64,000 nucleotides of DNA, taken from positions 248,001 to 312,000 of the forward strand of contig JAENYK010000004.1 of assembly GCA_016841825.1 (NCBI GenBank), given 5' to 3'. The position numbers and the translations under genes were made by a program. Source of the stretch: Halothermothrix sp. (GTDB lineage Bacteria > Bacillota > Halanaerobiia > DY22613). This document shows positions 8,288 to 15,992 of the stretch, in pieces. The notes beneath the pieces were generated by a model. It saw only the letters and a list, made by a program, of their open reading frames with translations. It was not told the DNA's origin and made no database searches. The stretch's first letter is position 1, and every line of letters begins with the position of its first letter.

Positions 8288-9163
8288 CTAACTAAAAAAA
8301 TCTATTAATGTCGGCTGCAGAATTCTAGCACCAGTAGCCAAAGAAGCCCGATAGACGTTCTCCTGCATCCGCAAATTCATGATGGTCTCCGCAATATCTA
8401 TGTCTTCAATTTCGGAGAGTAATTGAGTATGTTTGATCGTAGCATCTTCAAACCTATTCTTTGCCAGCTCCAGACGATTCTGTTTAGCACCCAACTCTGC
8501 ACGGATAGACAAACTATCATCAATAACTTTATCTATATCACCCAGAGTGACATTTGACAGATTTTCTGCACCATTAGGATCATTGAGATCAGTAATTACG
8601 GCCTGAACAACGGCAAAGACATCATCAAATATTTTGTTCCCCGGTACACTATATTCGATTTTCACACTCTTACTAATCTCTACTTTCAGGTCTTCGCCAT
8701 CACCCTGATATGTTTGAGTATAATCTTCATAAGGTTTAGTATCTGTTTGATATCCAGAGAATACATAACGATTCCCAATAGTCGTATTGGCAACCTGAAC
8801 CAAATAATTACCCAATTCAGTAACTTCATCAGCAATAGACTCTCTTTGCGAAGGCTCTAAGCTATCATTAGCCCCATAAATGGCAAGCTCTCTAATCCTA
8901 CTCAAAGATTGATCCAGATGGTCGAAAGCCATCTCTGAGATATCGATCCAATCCAGAGCCTGGTCAATATTATCAACATATTGTTCATTCTCTTTGATGA
9001 TCGTTTGCAATTGCATACTCCTTAACGCACCGACCGGGTCATCCGACGGCTGAATAATCTTTTTACCTGTTGATAATTGATTATTTAAACGATCAACCCT
9101 TTTTAGGTTACTTTGTAAATCCCTCATAAAATTACTTATCATCATCGAGTTGGTTAAGCGCAT
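8288..9163 (-). CDS. flgL: Flagellar hook-associated protein 3 FlgL
   Basis: FlgL is the second hook-filament junction protein. The 291-residue product starts MRLTNSMMISNFMRDLQSNL, carries LSTGKKIIQPSDDPVGA, and ends with a flagellin-like helix (DIAETIMNLRMQENVYRASL). ATG at 9163 with GGAGGG 8 nt upstream. It follows flgK by 14 bp in the flgM operon. Length is normal. Confidence 0.96.
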   Translation of the reverse strand: MRLTNSMMISNFMRDLQSNLKRVDRLNNQLSTGKKIIQPSDDPVGALRSMQLQTIIKENEQYVDNIDQALDWIDISEMAFDHLDQSLSRIRELAIYGANDSLEPSQRESIADEVTELGNYLVQVANTTIGNRYVFSGYQTDTKPYEDYTQTYQGDGEDLKVEISKSVKIEYSVPGNKIFDDVFAVVQAVITDLNDPNGAENLSNVTLGDIDKVIDDSLSIRAELGAKQNRLELAKNRFEDATIKHTQLLSEIEDIDIAETIMNLRMQENVYRASLATGARILQPTLIDFFS

Positions 9164-9177
9164 CTACATATCCCTCC

Positions 9178-10584
9178 TTAAGTCAAAATACCATTCACTA
9201 GAGTATCCAACATTTCAGATTGGGTCTTTATGACCTTTGCAGCAGCATTATATGCCTGTTGAAATTTAATCAAGTTAGCGTATTCTTCGTCTAATTGTAC
9301 GCCACAGACCGATTGACGCTGAGTATCTATCTGGGCTATTAAGTTCTCCTCATTTTCAACCATTTGGAACGCTCTTTGAGTCTCAACACCTAAAGCAGAG
9401 ACTATTCCTCCCCAATAATCTGCCATAGTCACTTTATCACCACTTAAGATACCTAGTTTCATAACTTCACTCAATTTGATCGCATTGTCCCCGTCACTTC
9501 GACTATCAGGCGCTGTAGCTGCGGCGATTCTATTCAACCCATCAACCTCATCCATAATTTCGTCACTAACCCTGATAGAAGAAGCATCTATTCCTGTAAA
9601 AAAATCTATACCATGACTATTATCTAGACCATAACCTTGGCGATGAATTTCGTTAAAATCGTTGATAAAAGTTTTAGCCATTGTATCTAACTCGTTCATA
9701 TACTTAACTATAGTTTCATCTCTGGCCTCCATAAGGCCCGCTATCTCACCACCAGTAATCTTCACTTCTTTGTTAGTGCTAACCCATTTTATATCAACTA
9801 GCCCATTATTATAATAATCTTCAACTACAGCTAATTCCTGTATCGAATCCCCAACAACCAGACTAAATCCACCAATGGTAACATTAGCCTTTCCACGTGA
9901 ATCATAGCTAGTCTCAATATCGACAATTTTGGAGAGTTGATCGATTAATAAATCTCGCCTATCCAATAAATCATTGGGATTATCATCTTTACCAACAATT
10001 TGGGAAATCTGTTTATTCAAATCCGCTATTCTTTGTGATATACCATTTATTTCAGATACTTTGTTTTTGATATAACTATCTACAGATCTCCGGTAGTCTT
10101 TTAACTGATCATGTAATGAGTTCAATAAATCAGCCATCGCAGCACCACTCTGACGAACGGTAGAACGTATGGAACCATTACCAGCGTCACTACTTAAATT
10201 TTGAATGGAACTCCAGAATTCACTTAGTGCACTTCGCAGCCCCGATTCAGATGGTTCACCAAAAATTAATTCAATCTCATGTAATATATTAGCACGCTGC
10301 TCCCATTCACCTAATAAAGAATTCTCATCACGAAAACGTCCATCAATAAAAGTGTCCCGGATTCGAGTAATCGCTTCTACTTCTACACCAGTTCCAATCT
10401 GCCCTGCCTGGGCACTACTAAATATGGATGGGTAAGTAAAGGGCGTTGTAGTAACTAACTCCGCCCGTTGACGAGAATATCCCGGTGTATTTGCATTAGC
10501 GATATTATGTGCAATTACGTCCAGAGCCCGCTGTTGAGCTTTCAAAGCTCTAACTCCTATGTTAAAACCCATCATTCCACTCAT
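9178..10584 (-). CDS. flgK: Flagellar hook-associated protein 1 FlgK
   Basis: FlgK is the first hook-filament junction protein, exported before flagellin. The 468-residue protein has the rod/hook N-terminal signature (LDVIAHNIANANTPGYSRQ), a FlgK middle region (LLDRRDLLIDQLSKIVDIE) and the C-terminal motif YANLIKFQQAYNAAAKVIKT. ATG at 10584 with AGGAGG upstream. Preceded by the FlgN-like chaperone gene with a 17-bp gap. Confidence 0.97.
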   Translation of the reverse strand: MSGMMGFNIGVRALKAQQRALDVIAHNIANANTPGYSRQRAELVTTTPFTYPSIFSSAQAGQIGTGVEVEAITRIRDTFIDGRFRDENSLLGEWEQRANILHEIELIFGEPSESGLRSALSEFWSSIQNLSSDAGNGSIRSTVRQSGAAMADLLNSLHDQLKDYRRSVDSYIKNKVSEINGISQRIADLNKQISQIVGKDDNPNDLLDRRDLLIDQLSKIVDIETSYDSRGKANVTIGGFSLVVGDSIQELAVVEDYYNNGLVDIKWVSTNKEVKITGGEIAGLMEARDETIVKYMNELDTMAKTFINDFNEIHRQGYGLDNSHGIDFFTGIDASSIRVSDEIMDEVDGLNRIAAATAPDSRSDGDNAIKLSEVMKLGILSGDKVTMADYWGGIVSALGVETQRAFQMVENEENLIAQIDTQRQSVCGVQLDEEYANLIKFQQAYNAAAKVIKTQSEMLDTLVNGILT

Positions 10585-10601
10585 ATAATTAACCTCCTTA
10601 A

Positions 10602-11099
10602 TTATGCCCGTTTATCAATCAAATGCTGCGACTTTTCTTTATCCACTCCGGTTTTTGTGTAAGTGGGTTTAGTTGATGGCATCGCTGCCTGAGTTAAAAG
10701 TCGTAGTGTAAAATCATTAATTCTCATAGCTTCCTCAATTAAAATTCGATTAGTTTCATTTACTGAATGTAATTCTTCTAAAACTTCTAAGAGACTTTCT
10801 TTGAACTGATCAAGTTTAGATTTAGCTGATTCATCTAATAATTCCCGTAACTTAGTAAAGGACAGTTCCTTATCAGGCATGTCCAATTCTGTACAGAGAC
10901 CGATCACTGCCTGGCGACGTTCTTTTTCTACATTTTCAATATCAGCAATCAAATCCTGTTCTTGAGTCAAATAATTCGCCAGTTGTTCGATATTATTGTT
11001 AATAATAACTTTCTGCTTCTCCTTAGCCATATCTGTCAATTCCAAATATAATTTTTTCTCAATACCCAATACCCGGATCAGTTCTTTTAAATAATCCAT
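10602..11099 (-). CDS. flgN: FlgN family flagellar export chaperone
   Basis: FlgN keeps FlgK and FlgL soluble before export. The 165-residue protein is nearly all helical, with a coiled coil (residues about 5-135) and a disordered tail, as in YvyG/FlgN. It lies exactly between flgM and flgK, as in Bacillus. The ATG at 11099 is 9 nt after AGGAGG; the ATG at 11108 is too close to that site. FlgN sequences are poorly conserved, so the call leans on position. Confidence 0.85.
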   Translation of the reverse strand: MDYLKELIRVLGIEKKLYLELTDMAKEKQKVIINNNIEQLANYLTQEQDLIADIENVEKERRQAVIGLCTELDMPDKELSFTKLRELLDESAKSKLDQFKESLLEVLEELHSVNETNRILIEEAMRINDFTLRLLTQAAMPSTKPTYTKTGVDKEKSQHLIDKRA

Positions 11100-11126
11100 C
11101 CTGTTCATCCTCCTAATGAGACAAGA

Positions 11127-11417
11127 TTATCCAATAATCTTGTCTATAAGATGTCCTTCTATCATCTTTTCTGCGATCTTTTCACCTTTAACTTCATATG
11201 TTCCTGCTTGTATAGCCATCTTCAGTTGGTTAACTTTATCAGTACGAATGTTGGGAGTTTGACTCAAGATATCATGAATTCGCTTAAGTTCATGGCCAAC
11301 CTGAGAAAGGTTCACTTTGTCACTATTCCTAATAGATTCTGTACTGTCTTTAAACTGAGCATTCTTCTTCTGATACATCTTTGCAATCTGTTGAAATTGA
11401 CTCCCTGTAATCTTCAT
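11127..11417 (-). CDS. flgM: Anti-sigma-28 factor FlgM
   Basis: FlgM holds the flagellar sigma factor until the hook-basal body is finished. The 96-residue product begins MKITGSQFQQIAKMYQ and has the FlgM C-terminal region (VNLSQVGHELKRIHDIL, then RTDKVNQLKMAIQAGTYEV and AEKMIEG). The start is placed at the last of several in-frame ATG/GTG codons, behind GGTGG. First gene of the flgMNKL operon and preceded by a consensus SigD promoter, so it is controlled by the factor it inhibits. Confidence 0.92.
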   Translation of the reverse strand: MKITGSQFQQIAKMYQKKNAQFKDSTESIRNSDKVNLSQVGHELKRIHDILSQTPNIRTDKVNQLKMAIQAGTYEVKGEKIAEKMIEGHLIDKIIG

Positions 11418-11457
11418 CATCATCACCACCATTTAAATAATCCTAATCTTATCTATA

Positions 11458-11484
11458 TTATCGGCAACAACAGATGTTTTTTTA
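11458..11484 (-). promoter_or_regulatory. SigD (sigma-28) promoter of the flgM operon
   Basis: On the minus strand TAAA, exactly 15 nt, then GCCGATAA: a full match to the sigma-28 consensus. It lies about 40 nt upstream of flgM and just beyond the yvyF terminator. It should drive flgM-flgN-flgK-flgL and perhaps yviE-fliW-csrA once FlgM has been exported. Confidence 0.92.
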
Positions 11485-11491
11485 ATTATGA

Positions 11492-11521
11492 TAAAAAACC
11501 CTGACTAATAATTAAGTCAGG
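11492..11521 (-). terminator. Terminator after yvyF
   Basis: CCTGACT and AGTCAGG arms are followed on the minus strand by GGTTTTTTAT. It separates the SigA-driven yvyF from the SigD-driven flgM operon. Confidence 0.88.
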
Positions 11522-11564
11522 ATATCTATCTGTATCTCATTTATTCTGCATTTTATAGCTTAAT

Positions 11565-11978
11565 TTATCTTCGCCTATGCTGTAAATGCATCTTTCCAGT
11601 TATATCCTCTTTCTTTGGCTGAGGTTCTTCCCTGGTAGTCTTGGTCATCTCTTCTGTCAAACCCTTGACCAACTTATCGCGACATTCTTTACAATAACGA
11701 CCTTCCGAAATCGGTTCCCCACATCCCTCACAGGATAAAAATAACTCAATATCCAAACCTTCTGCAGTAAGGCGTCCCTGGCGAACAAATTTAATTACTC
11801 GCTTCTTAGCTACACCTGTCTTATCACTAACATCATCTACAGAACTATGGGCTTTATCCCGCAGGAATTCTTTTACCTTCTGAAAATCTTGTTCCTCTGC
11901 TTCATAACATGCTGGACAAATCTCGCGCGATGGGTGAACAAATACTCTTCCACACTCTGTACAATTCTTCAATTGCAT
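11565..11978 (-). CDS. yvyF: Zinc-ribbon flagellar-region protein YvyF
   Basis: A 137-residue cytoplasmic protein of the TIGR03826/YvyF type found upstream of flgM in Firmicutes. Two CxxC zinc-ribbon pairs are visible: CTEC/CPAC near residues 6-24 and CEGC/CKEC near 83-98, flanking a helix-turn-helix-like middle (VDDVSDKTGVAKKRVIKFVRQGRL). This suggests nucleic-acid binding, but the role is not established. It has its own promoter and terminator. ATG at 11978 with GGAGGG 7 nt upstream. Confidence 0.88.
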   Translation of the reverse strand: MQLKNCTECGRVFVHPSREICPACYEAEEQDFQKVKEFLRDKAHSSVDDVSDKTGVAKKRVIKFVRQGRLTAEGLDIELFLSCEGCGEPISEGRYCKECRDKLVKGLTEEMTKTTREEPQPKKEDITGKMHLQHRRR

Positions 11979-12066
11979 CTATCTTCCCTCCGTTCCCCTC
12001 TACGGGATTTCATCTAGGTATTATTAAATTTCTCTCTTTTTTATGCATTCCCTGCTTAAAGGTAAT

Positions 12067-12095
12067 TATATAGGACTAATTTCCTGATTGATCAA
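12067..12095 (-). promoter_or_regulatory. SigA-type promoter of yvyF
   Basis: TTGATC and TATATA separated by 17 nt on the minus strand, about 90 nt upstream of yvyF and just 3' of udk. A housekeeping promoter here fits separate expression of yvyF. Confidence 0.6.
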
Positions 12096-12112
12096 CCTTT
12101 TTTGACTCTACT

Positions 12113-12751
12113 TCATGCTTCTATCATATTTAGCTCATCCAAATAACATTTGATTTTGGCTACTAAAATATCGATAGCTACCTGATTAAATCCACCTTTA
12201 GGAATAATAATATCTGCGTATTTTTTGGTAGGATGGATATACTTTTCATACATTGGACGTACAGTCCCCAGATATTGTTCGGTAATAGACTCCAGTGTAC
12301 GACCTCTTTCCTGTGAGTCTCTGAGTACTCGTCTGAGTAACCGAATATCAGATTCTGCATCGACAAAAACCTTGATATCCAACAAATCTCGTAAAGTTGG
12401 GTCATGTAAAATTAGAATTCCCTCTAGCAGAATAATATGTCTCGGTTCTACTATCATTCGTTCCTTTTTCCGATTATGCATGGTAAAATCATATTGGGGC
12501 TGTTCAATTGTTTGACCATTCCGTAAATGCTGAATCTGTTCAATTAACAATTCTGTGTCAAAGGCTGTTGGACAATCATAGTTAAGTTTAGACCGTTCTT
12601 CTAGAGAAAGATGATCATTGGCTTTATAATAATAATCCTGTTTGATCAGGAGAATATGATCATCTCCAATGAGTTTAAGTAGGTTTTCTGCTACAGTAGT
12701 TTTACCAGAACCTGAACCACCCGAAATTCCAATTACCACTGATTTTTGCAT
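12113..12751 (-). CDS. udk: Uridine kinase
   Basis: Phosphorylates uridine and cytidine to UMP and CMP in pyrimidine salvage. The 212-residue protein has the P-loop GISGGSGSGKTTVAENLL, the DYYYK substrate loop, YDFTMHNR, and the lid/recognition region RDSQERGRTLESITEQYLGT with VRPMYEKYIHPTKKYADIII. ATG at 12751, 10 nt after GGAGGG; the upstream TTG lies inside that site. It is unrelated to its flagellar neighbour and has its own SigA promoter. Confidence 0.96.
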   Translation of the reverse strand: MQKSVVIGISGGSGSGKTTVAENLLKLIGDDHILLIKQDYYYKANDHLSLEERSKLNYDCPTAFDTELLIEQIQHLRNGQTIEQPQYDFTMHNRKKERMIVEPRHIILLEGILILHDPTLRDLLDIKVFVDAESDIRLLRRVLRDSQERGRTLESITEQYLGTVRPMYEKYIHPTKKYADIIIPKGGFNQVAIDILVAKIKCYLDELNMIEA

Positions 12752-12805
12752 ATCGATTAATCCCTCCAAAACAAGTATTAACGCACACGATTAAATATCT
12801 AATAT

Positions 12806-12834
12806 ATTTTATCATCTCCCTTTAGTTTTTACAA
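12806..12834 (-). promoter_or_regulatory. SigA-type promoter of udk
   Basis: TTGTAA, 17 nt, TAAAAT with an upstream TG (extended -10) on the minus strand, about 55 nt before the udk start. Confidence 0.6.
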
Positions 12835-12862
12835 GTTAGTAAGAAAAACTACCCTAAAATTT

Positions 12863-12996
12863 AACGACACTTCAGAAGGAAAGTCTCCCAGTCTTTATAG
12901 GTAAATAACTAAATAGTGTTTATTTCATTGTATATACAAATCCCCTTCTGAAGTCGTTAAACTTAGGACATTAACAGTTTGCTGTTAATGTGACTT
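12863..12996. repeat. Intergenic multi-hairpin repeat, copy A
   Basis: A 134-bp element bounded by an inverted repeat (left AACGACACTTCAGAAGG at 12863-12879, right CCTTCTGAAGTCGTT at 12944-12958), followed by a perfect 10-bp hairpin (ACATTAACAG, loop TTTG) at 12968-12991. A second clear copy lies at 20221-20346. It fills most of the udk/LPP20 intergenic space and lies between the promoters of the two divergent genes. No open frame or ribosome site is seen. It could be a non-autonomous mobile repeat or a structured RNA. Confidence 0.75.
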
Positions 12997-13038
12997 TGAC
13001 TTATCTTAATTGATGAAAATAAATTCTAGGACCTATCG

Positions 13039-13068
13039 GAAGGATAATAAAGGAAAGTTGACGAATCT
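13039..13068 (+). promoter_or_regulatory. SigH-type promoter of the LPP20/PQQ pair
   Basis: GAAGGATAA, 12 nt, GACGAATCT on the plus strand, about 50 nt before the GTG at 13119. It fits RnAGGAwww and RnnGAATww except for one base at the 3' edge of the -10 box. Confidence 0.6.
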
Positions 13069-13118
13069 TATCATAAACAACTGCACATCTTCTTAATGGA
13101 AGGAGGCTTCTTAATTTT

Positions 13119-13895
13119 GTGAAAGCCGTAAAGATTATTGCTATAACATTGTTCCTAATTTTTGCACCGCTTAGCATAGCTGCTATGAATGAAGTGATTC
13201 CCGTACCCGAAATCGACCTGGAGAGAGGTTACATAGTCGTAGAAGGGGTAGGTTTGCCTCCAAAAAATGTTTTAGATACTGACAAATTTTATCTGGCACG
13301 CCTGGCAGCGAAGTTGGACGCTCAGCGTAATCTGCTAAAAATTATTGCCAATCTCAGGCTTGATAGTCAGGTTTCTGAGACTAACTATAGAGAACAGGAC
13401 ATTCTCAAAACCCAAATAGATGGTATTATAAAAAACATGAAAATTATCTCCGAAAGTGAATCTTTTAAAGATGGAATTTATCGCTTAAAAATGGAGATTC
13501 GGATCAAAACACTTACTCCCGTAGTCTATCCAACTGCTAAAGAATCTTCAGTTTCTGAGGAAAAATACCCGGTTACAGGGTTGATCATTGAAGCAAATCA
13601 AGTTAATGGCGTACTCACTGAACCATGGGAGATTCGTGATACAGAAGGAAAGTTAATTTATTCCTCTACCAGAGCTCTGTACTATCCAGAGAAAAGCCTC
13701 TTCTTTAATTCACAGGAACAGGCTTTACAGGGGAGTCTAGCTGGTAACAATCCATTAATGATCAGTTGTATTAGGTTCAAAGATTCCATATTACTGGTTA
13801 GTCCACAAGATGGGCAACTGATCTTGAATGTTTTACAGGATACTGATGTTTTTCTCTTATCAAAAATTGCTGTGATAATTGGAGGTTCTAAATGA
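13119..13895 (+). CDS. Secreted LPP20/FlgT-like protein
   Basis: A 258-residue exported protein: an N-terminal signal peptide (MKAVKIIAITLFLIFAPLSIA, no lipobox Cys), then a domain resembling the LPP20 family (ARLAAKLDAQRNLLKIIANL, ending KMEIRIKTL), then a beta-rich C-terminal part from about residue 145. LPP20-like proteins occur in the envelope of diderm bacteria. GTG start at 13119 behind AGGAGG (12-nt spacing). Its last codons overlap the next gene by 4 bp, so both are translated together. Function is unknown; a periplasmic or outer-membrane role is likely. Confidence 0.7.
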   Translation: MKAVKIIAITLFLIFAPLSIAAMNEVIPVPEIDLERGYIVVEGVGLPPKNVLDTDKFYLARLAAKLDAQRNLLKIIANLRLDSQVSETNYREQDILKTQIDGIIKNMKIISESESFKDGIYRLKMEIRIKTLTPVVYPTAKESSVSEEKYPVTGLIIEANQVNGVLTEPWEIRDTEGKLIYSSTRALYYPEKSLFFNSQEQALQGSLAGNNPLMISCIRFKDSILLVSPQDGQLILNVLQDTDVFLLSKIAVIIGGSK

Positions 13896-15307
13896 TGATT
13901 ACAAAAAGACGCCGGTTTGACTGGTTAGTATTAATTATCTGTCTTCTCATTCTACTCCCTCAATCCAGAGTGGCAGCAGATCAGAAAGAAGATCTAGATG
14001 AGCGAATTAAAGTTGAAGTATTAGGCCAGACGAATTTCGAATCAGATATAAGTAAAGCGAGAGATAGAGCTTTAAAAGATGCATTTCGGGCTGCGTTGGA
14101 GAAAGCTCTGGGGGCACGGGTTACTACTGCTACTACCATGGAGGGATTGACCATTACTTCCGATGTAGTGATTAGCCAGACGTGGGGACACATTCTCTCT
14201 TACAAAATCACCAAAGAATATCAATCAAAAGATAAGTATTATATTCAATTAACCGCGGAAGTCAGTTCTGATGCCCGTTGGTGGGCTGAATTTGAGGGTT
14301 CGCTAAGTGTTAACAGTCTGCATGTCAAAGATCTGACTTTACAACAGAGTTATGTGCTAGATGATCAGGTTTCACCGGGTGGCTTAAGCAAAGATAAAGT
14401 GTTGGTTATCCCGGTAAAAGGTGAAACATATGCTTTGATGGCAGTACATACTGAGAGCTTACAGGTAGTCTGGCGCAAAAATTTAAACTCAAAATTGACA
14501 ACACCACTGGTTACTGATGGTGAATGGATTGTCGCTGTAACTGATCGAGAGATTACTGTACTTAACCTGTTGTATGGTTGGATTAAGTGGAGTTACGATC
14601 TAAAAGAGTCGGTTAATCAGAAACCAGTGACATATAATGGCAACCTCTATGTGACTACACAAAAAGGTAACCTCTATGTTCTAGGGCTTAATAAAGGTGA
14701 TCTGATCTGGAAGTACAATAGTCAAAGTTATTTCATATCTGCTCCTGCTATTGCTGGGGAGAGAGCTTATTTCACCGATAGTCAAGGTTATCTCCATGTA
14801 CTAGATATTGCACGAAAGAGTCGAGTTTTTAAAAGATTAATTAATCCAAAGTTATACGCTACAGCCCCTACTCCTACCAGTATCTTTACGTATCTAGCGT
14901 GGAATGATGGTAATGATACGATAAGTGCTCTTGATTCTGTAAGCGGAGAGACGATCTGGAGTTTTATTGGAGATGTGGCGAAAACTTCCTCTGTAATACC
15001 ACCTTATCTTTTCAATGATAAGATTCTTGGAATATTCATTCATGGTAACCATAGTCGGGTTTATCTGTTAGATGCCAAAACTGGTCACCGCTATTGGACA
15101 AAAGATATGGATGAGACAGTGATCGAAGTTGCTGGAGCCAGTAAAGATCTGATTGTCCTCAACACCTGGCAGGGAATCAGAATTCTTGATCCTGAGTTTG
15201 GTGCTATACTCTGGGAGAGTGGTGCTGCCGGTTTGAAAACTCAGGTTGTATCTGGAGAAGATCGGTTATATTATCTGTATGATCAAAATGTGGATATATA
15301 TTGGTAA
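13892..15307 (+). CDS. Exported FlgT-N/LPP20-like and PQQ beta-propeller protein
   Basis: A 471-residue protein with an N-terminal signal peptide (membrane core about residues 10-28), a domain at 35-140 resembling the FlgT N-terminal/LPP20 fold (ARDRALKDAFRAALEKALGA), and from about 165 a run of PQQ-like beta-propeller blades (LYVTTQKGNLYVLGLNKGDLI, ALDSVSGETIWSF, VYLLDAKTGHRYW). Such propellers scaffold envelope complexes, as in BamB. ATG at 13892 with GGAGG 6 nt upstream. Together with its partner it forms the only plus-strand unit here. The N-terminal likeness to flagellar FlgT is suggestive, but the binding partner is unknown. Confidence 0.75.
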   Translation: MMITKRRRFDWLVLIICLLILLPQSRVAADQKEDLDERIKVEVLGQTNFESDISKARDRALKDAFRAALEKALGARVTTATTMEGLTITSDVVISQTWGHILSYKITKEYQSKDKYYIQLTAEVSSDARWWAEFEGSLSVNSLHVKDLTLQQSYVLDDQVSPGGLSKDKVLVIPVKGETYALMAVHTESLQVVWRKNLNSKLTTPLVTDGEWIVAVTDREITVLNLLYGWIKWSYDLKESVNQKPVTYNGNLYVTTQKGNLYVLGLNKGDLIWKYNSQSYFISAPAIAGERAYFTDSQGYLHVLDIARKSRVFKRLINPKLYATAPTPTSIFTYLAWNDGNDTISALDSVSGETIWSFIGDVAKTSSVIPPYLFNDKILGIFIHGNHSRVYLLDAKTGHRYWTKDMDETVIEVAGASKDLIVLNTWQGIRILDPEFGAILWESGAAGLKTQVVSGEDRLYYLYDQNVDIYW

Positions 15308-15313
15308 TAAAAT

Positions 15314-15341
15314 AGCCGCTACCAGGGGAAAGGTAGCGGCT
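15314..15341 (+). terminator. Terminator after the PQQ protein gene
   Basis: Perfect 10-bp stem (AGCCGCTACC with GGTAGCGGCT) and 8-nt loop just after the stop at 15307. TTT follows on the plus strand and ATTTTATT on the minus strand, so it may also serve the convergent LysM gene. Confidence 0.82.
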
Positions 15342-15379
15342 TTGATGTTTAAAGTCATTACTGAAAATTAAATTCTGAT

Positions 15380-15838
15380 CTACACTTGAAAACTATATGG
15401 CACCTTAAGACTATCCCCTAAATTAATCACATCAGGATTACTTAATTCATTCATAAACACCATCTCTTCCACTCCAAAAACAATCTGTATCGGATCAGTG
15501 GTATTCTGTAATCTCGCACTAATCTTCCACAATGTATCACCTTTAGTTACAGAATATGTCTGTTCTATTCCAGTTGGACAGATCAATATCTTTTCACCGT
15601 CAGGTTGCTCTAATTTCTCATCTTCTGCCACAGGTGCTGGTAAAGTTACCCATTCTCCCGGGACCTTAACCTCATCAACTGGAGCAACCTGTACCCTCTC
15701 AATAGGTGCTTCAATGGCAGTAATCACCAACATATCAGGGTCTTCTGGTTTTTCCACTCCCACCATAGCCAGAGTCGGTACTATAGAACCTACTACGATA
15801 ACTGCCATCATTGTCACCATCATTAAGCCTCGTTTCAT
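15380..15838 (-). CDS. Secreted LysM-domain protein
   Basis: A 152-residue exported protein with a signal peptide (MKRGLMMVTMMAVIVVGSIV, cleavage probably near residue 24), a proline- and acid-rich linker, and one C-terminal LysM domain (about residues 94-150: YSVTKGDTLWKIS to INLGDSLKVPYSF). LysM binds glycan chains of peptidoglycan. No enzymatic domain is present, so it may tether or sense cell wall. ATG at 15838 with GGGAGG 10 nt upstream. Single-gene unit between two terminators. Confidence 0.85.
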   Translation of the reverse strand: MKRGLMMVTMMAVIVVGSIVPTLAMVGVEKPEDPDMLVITAIEAPIERVQVAPVDEVKVPGEWVTLPAPVAEDEKLEQPDGEKILICPTGIEQTYSVTKGDTLWKISARLQNTTDPIQIVFGVEEMVFMNELSNPDVINLGDSLKVPYSFQV

Positions 15839-15954
15839 TTTCTAAATACCTCCCATTATTTTGTGTTCTTATACTGTAGACGATAGTTGTGATGATGAGT
15901 TCCGTTCGTCAAAAAGTAGATTTTTCCTTCACCTGCTATTCAACAAGAATGAAA

Positions 15955-15978
15955 AAGACTGCCACAGCGGACAGTCTT
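15955..15978 (-). terminator. Terminator after subtilase gene
   Basis: AAGACTG arms around a short loop (with a bulge in a GG/CC extension), followed by TTTTTC on the minus strand, 15 nt after the protease stop. Confidence 0.8.
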
Positions 15979-15992
15979 CCTGATATCATCAA

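Noticed and set aside
11151-11504. 117-codon plus-strand frame across flgM and its promoter, with a poly-His run
   Set aside because: The His run comes from the CATCATCATCAC complement of the flgM start codons; the frame also crosses the flgM promoter and terminator.
12178-12405. Second minus-strand frame inside udk
   Set aside because: Alternative frame of an intact uridine kinase gene; no independent signal.
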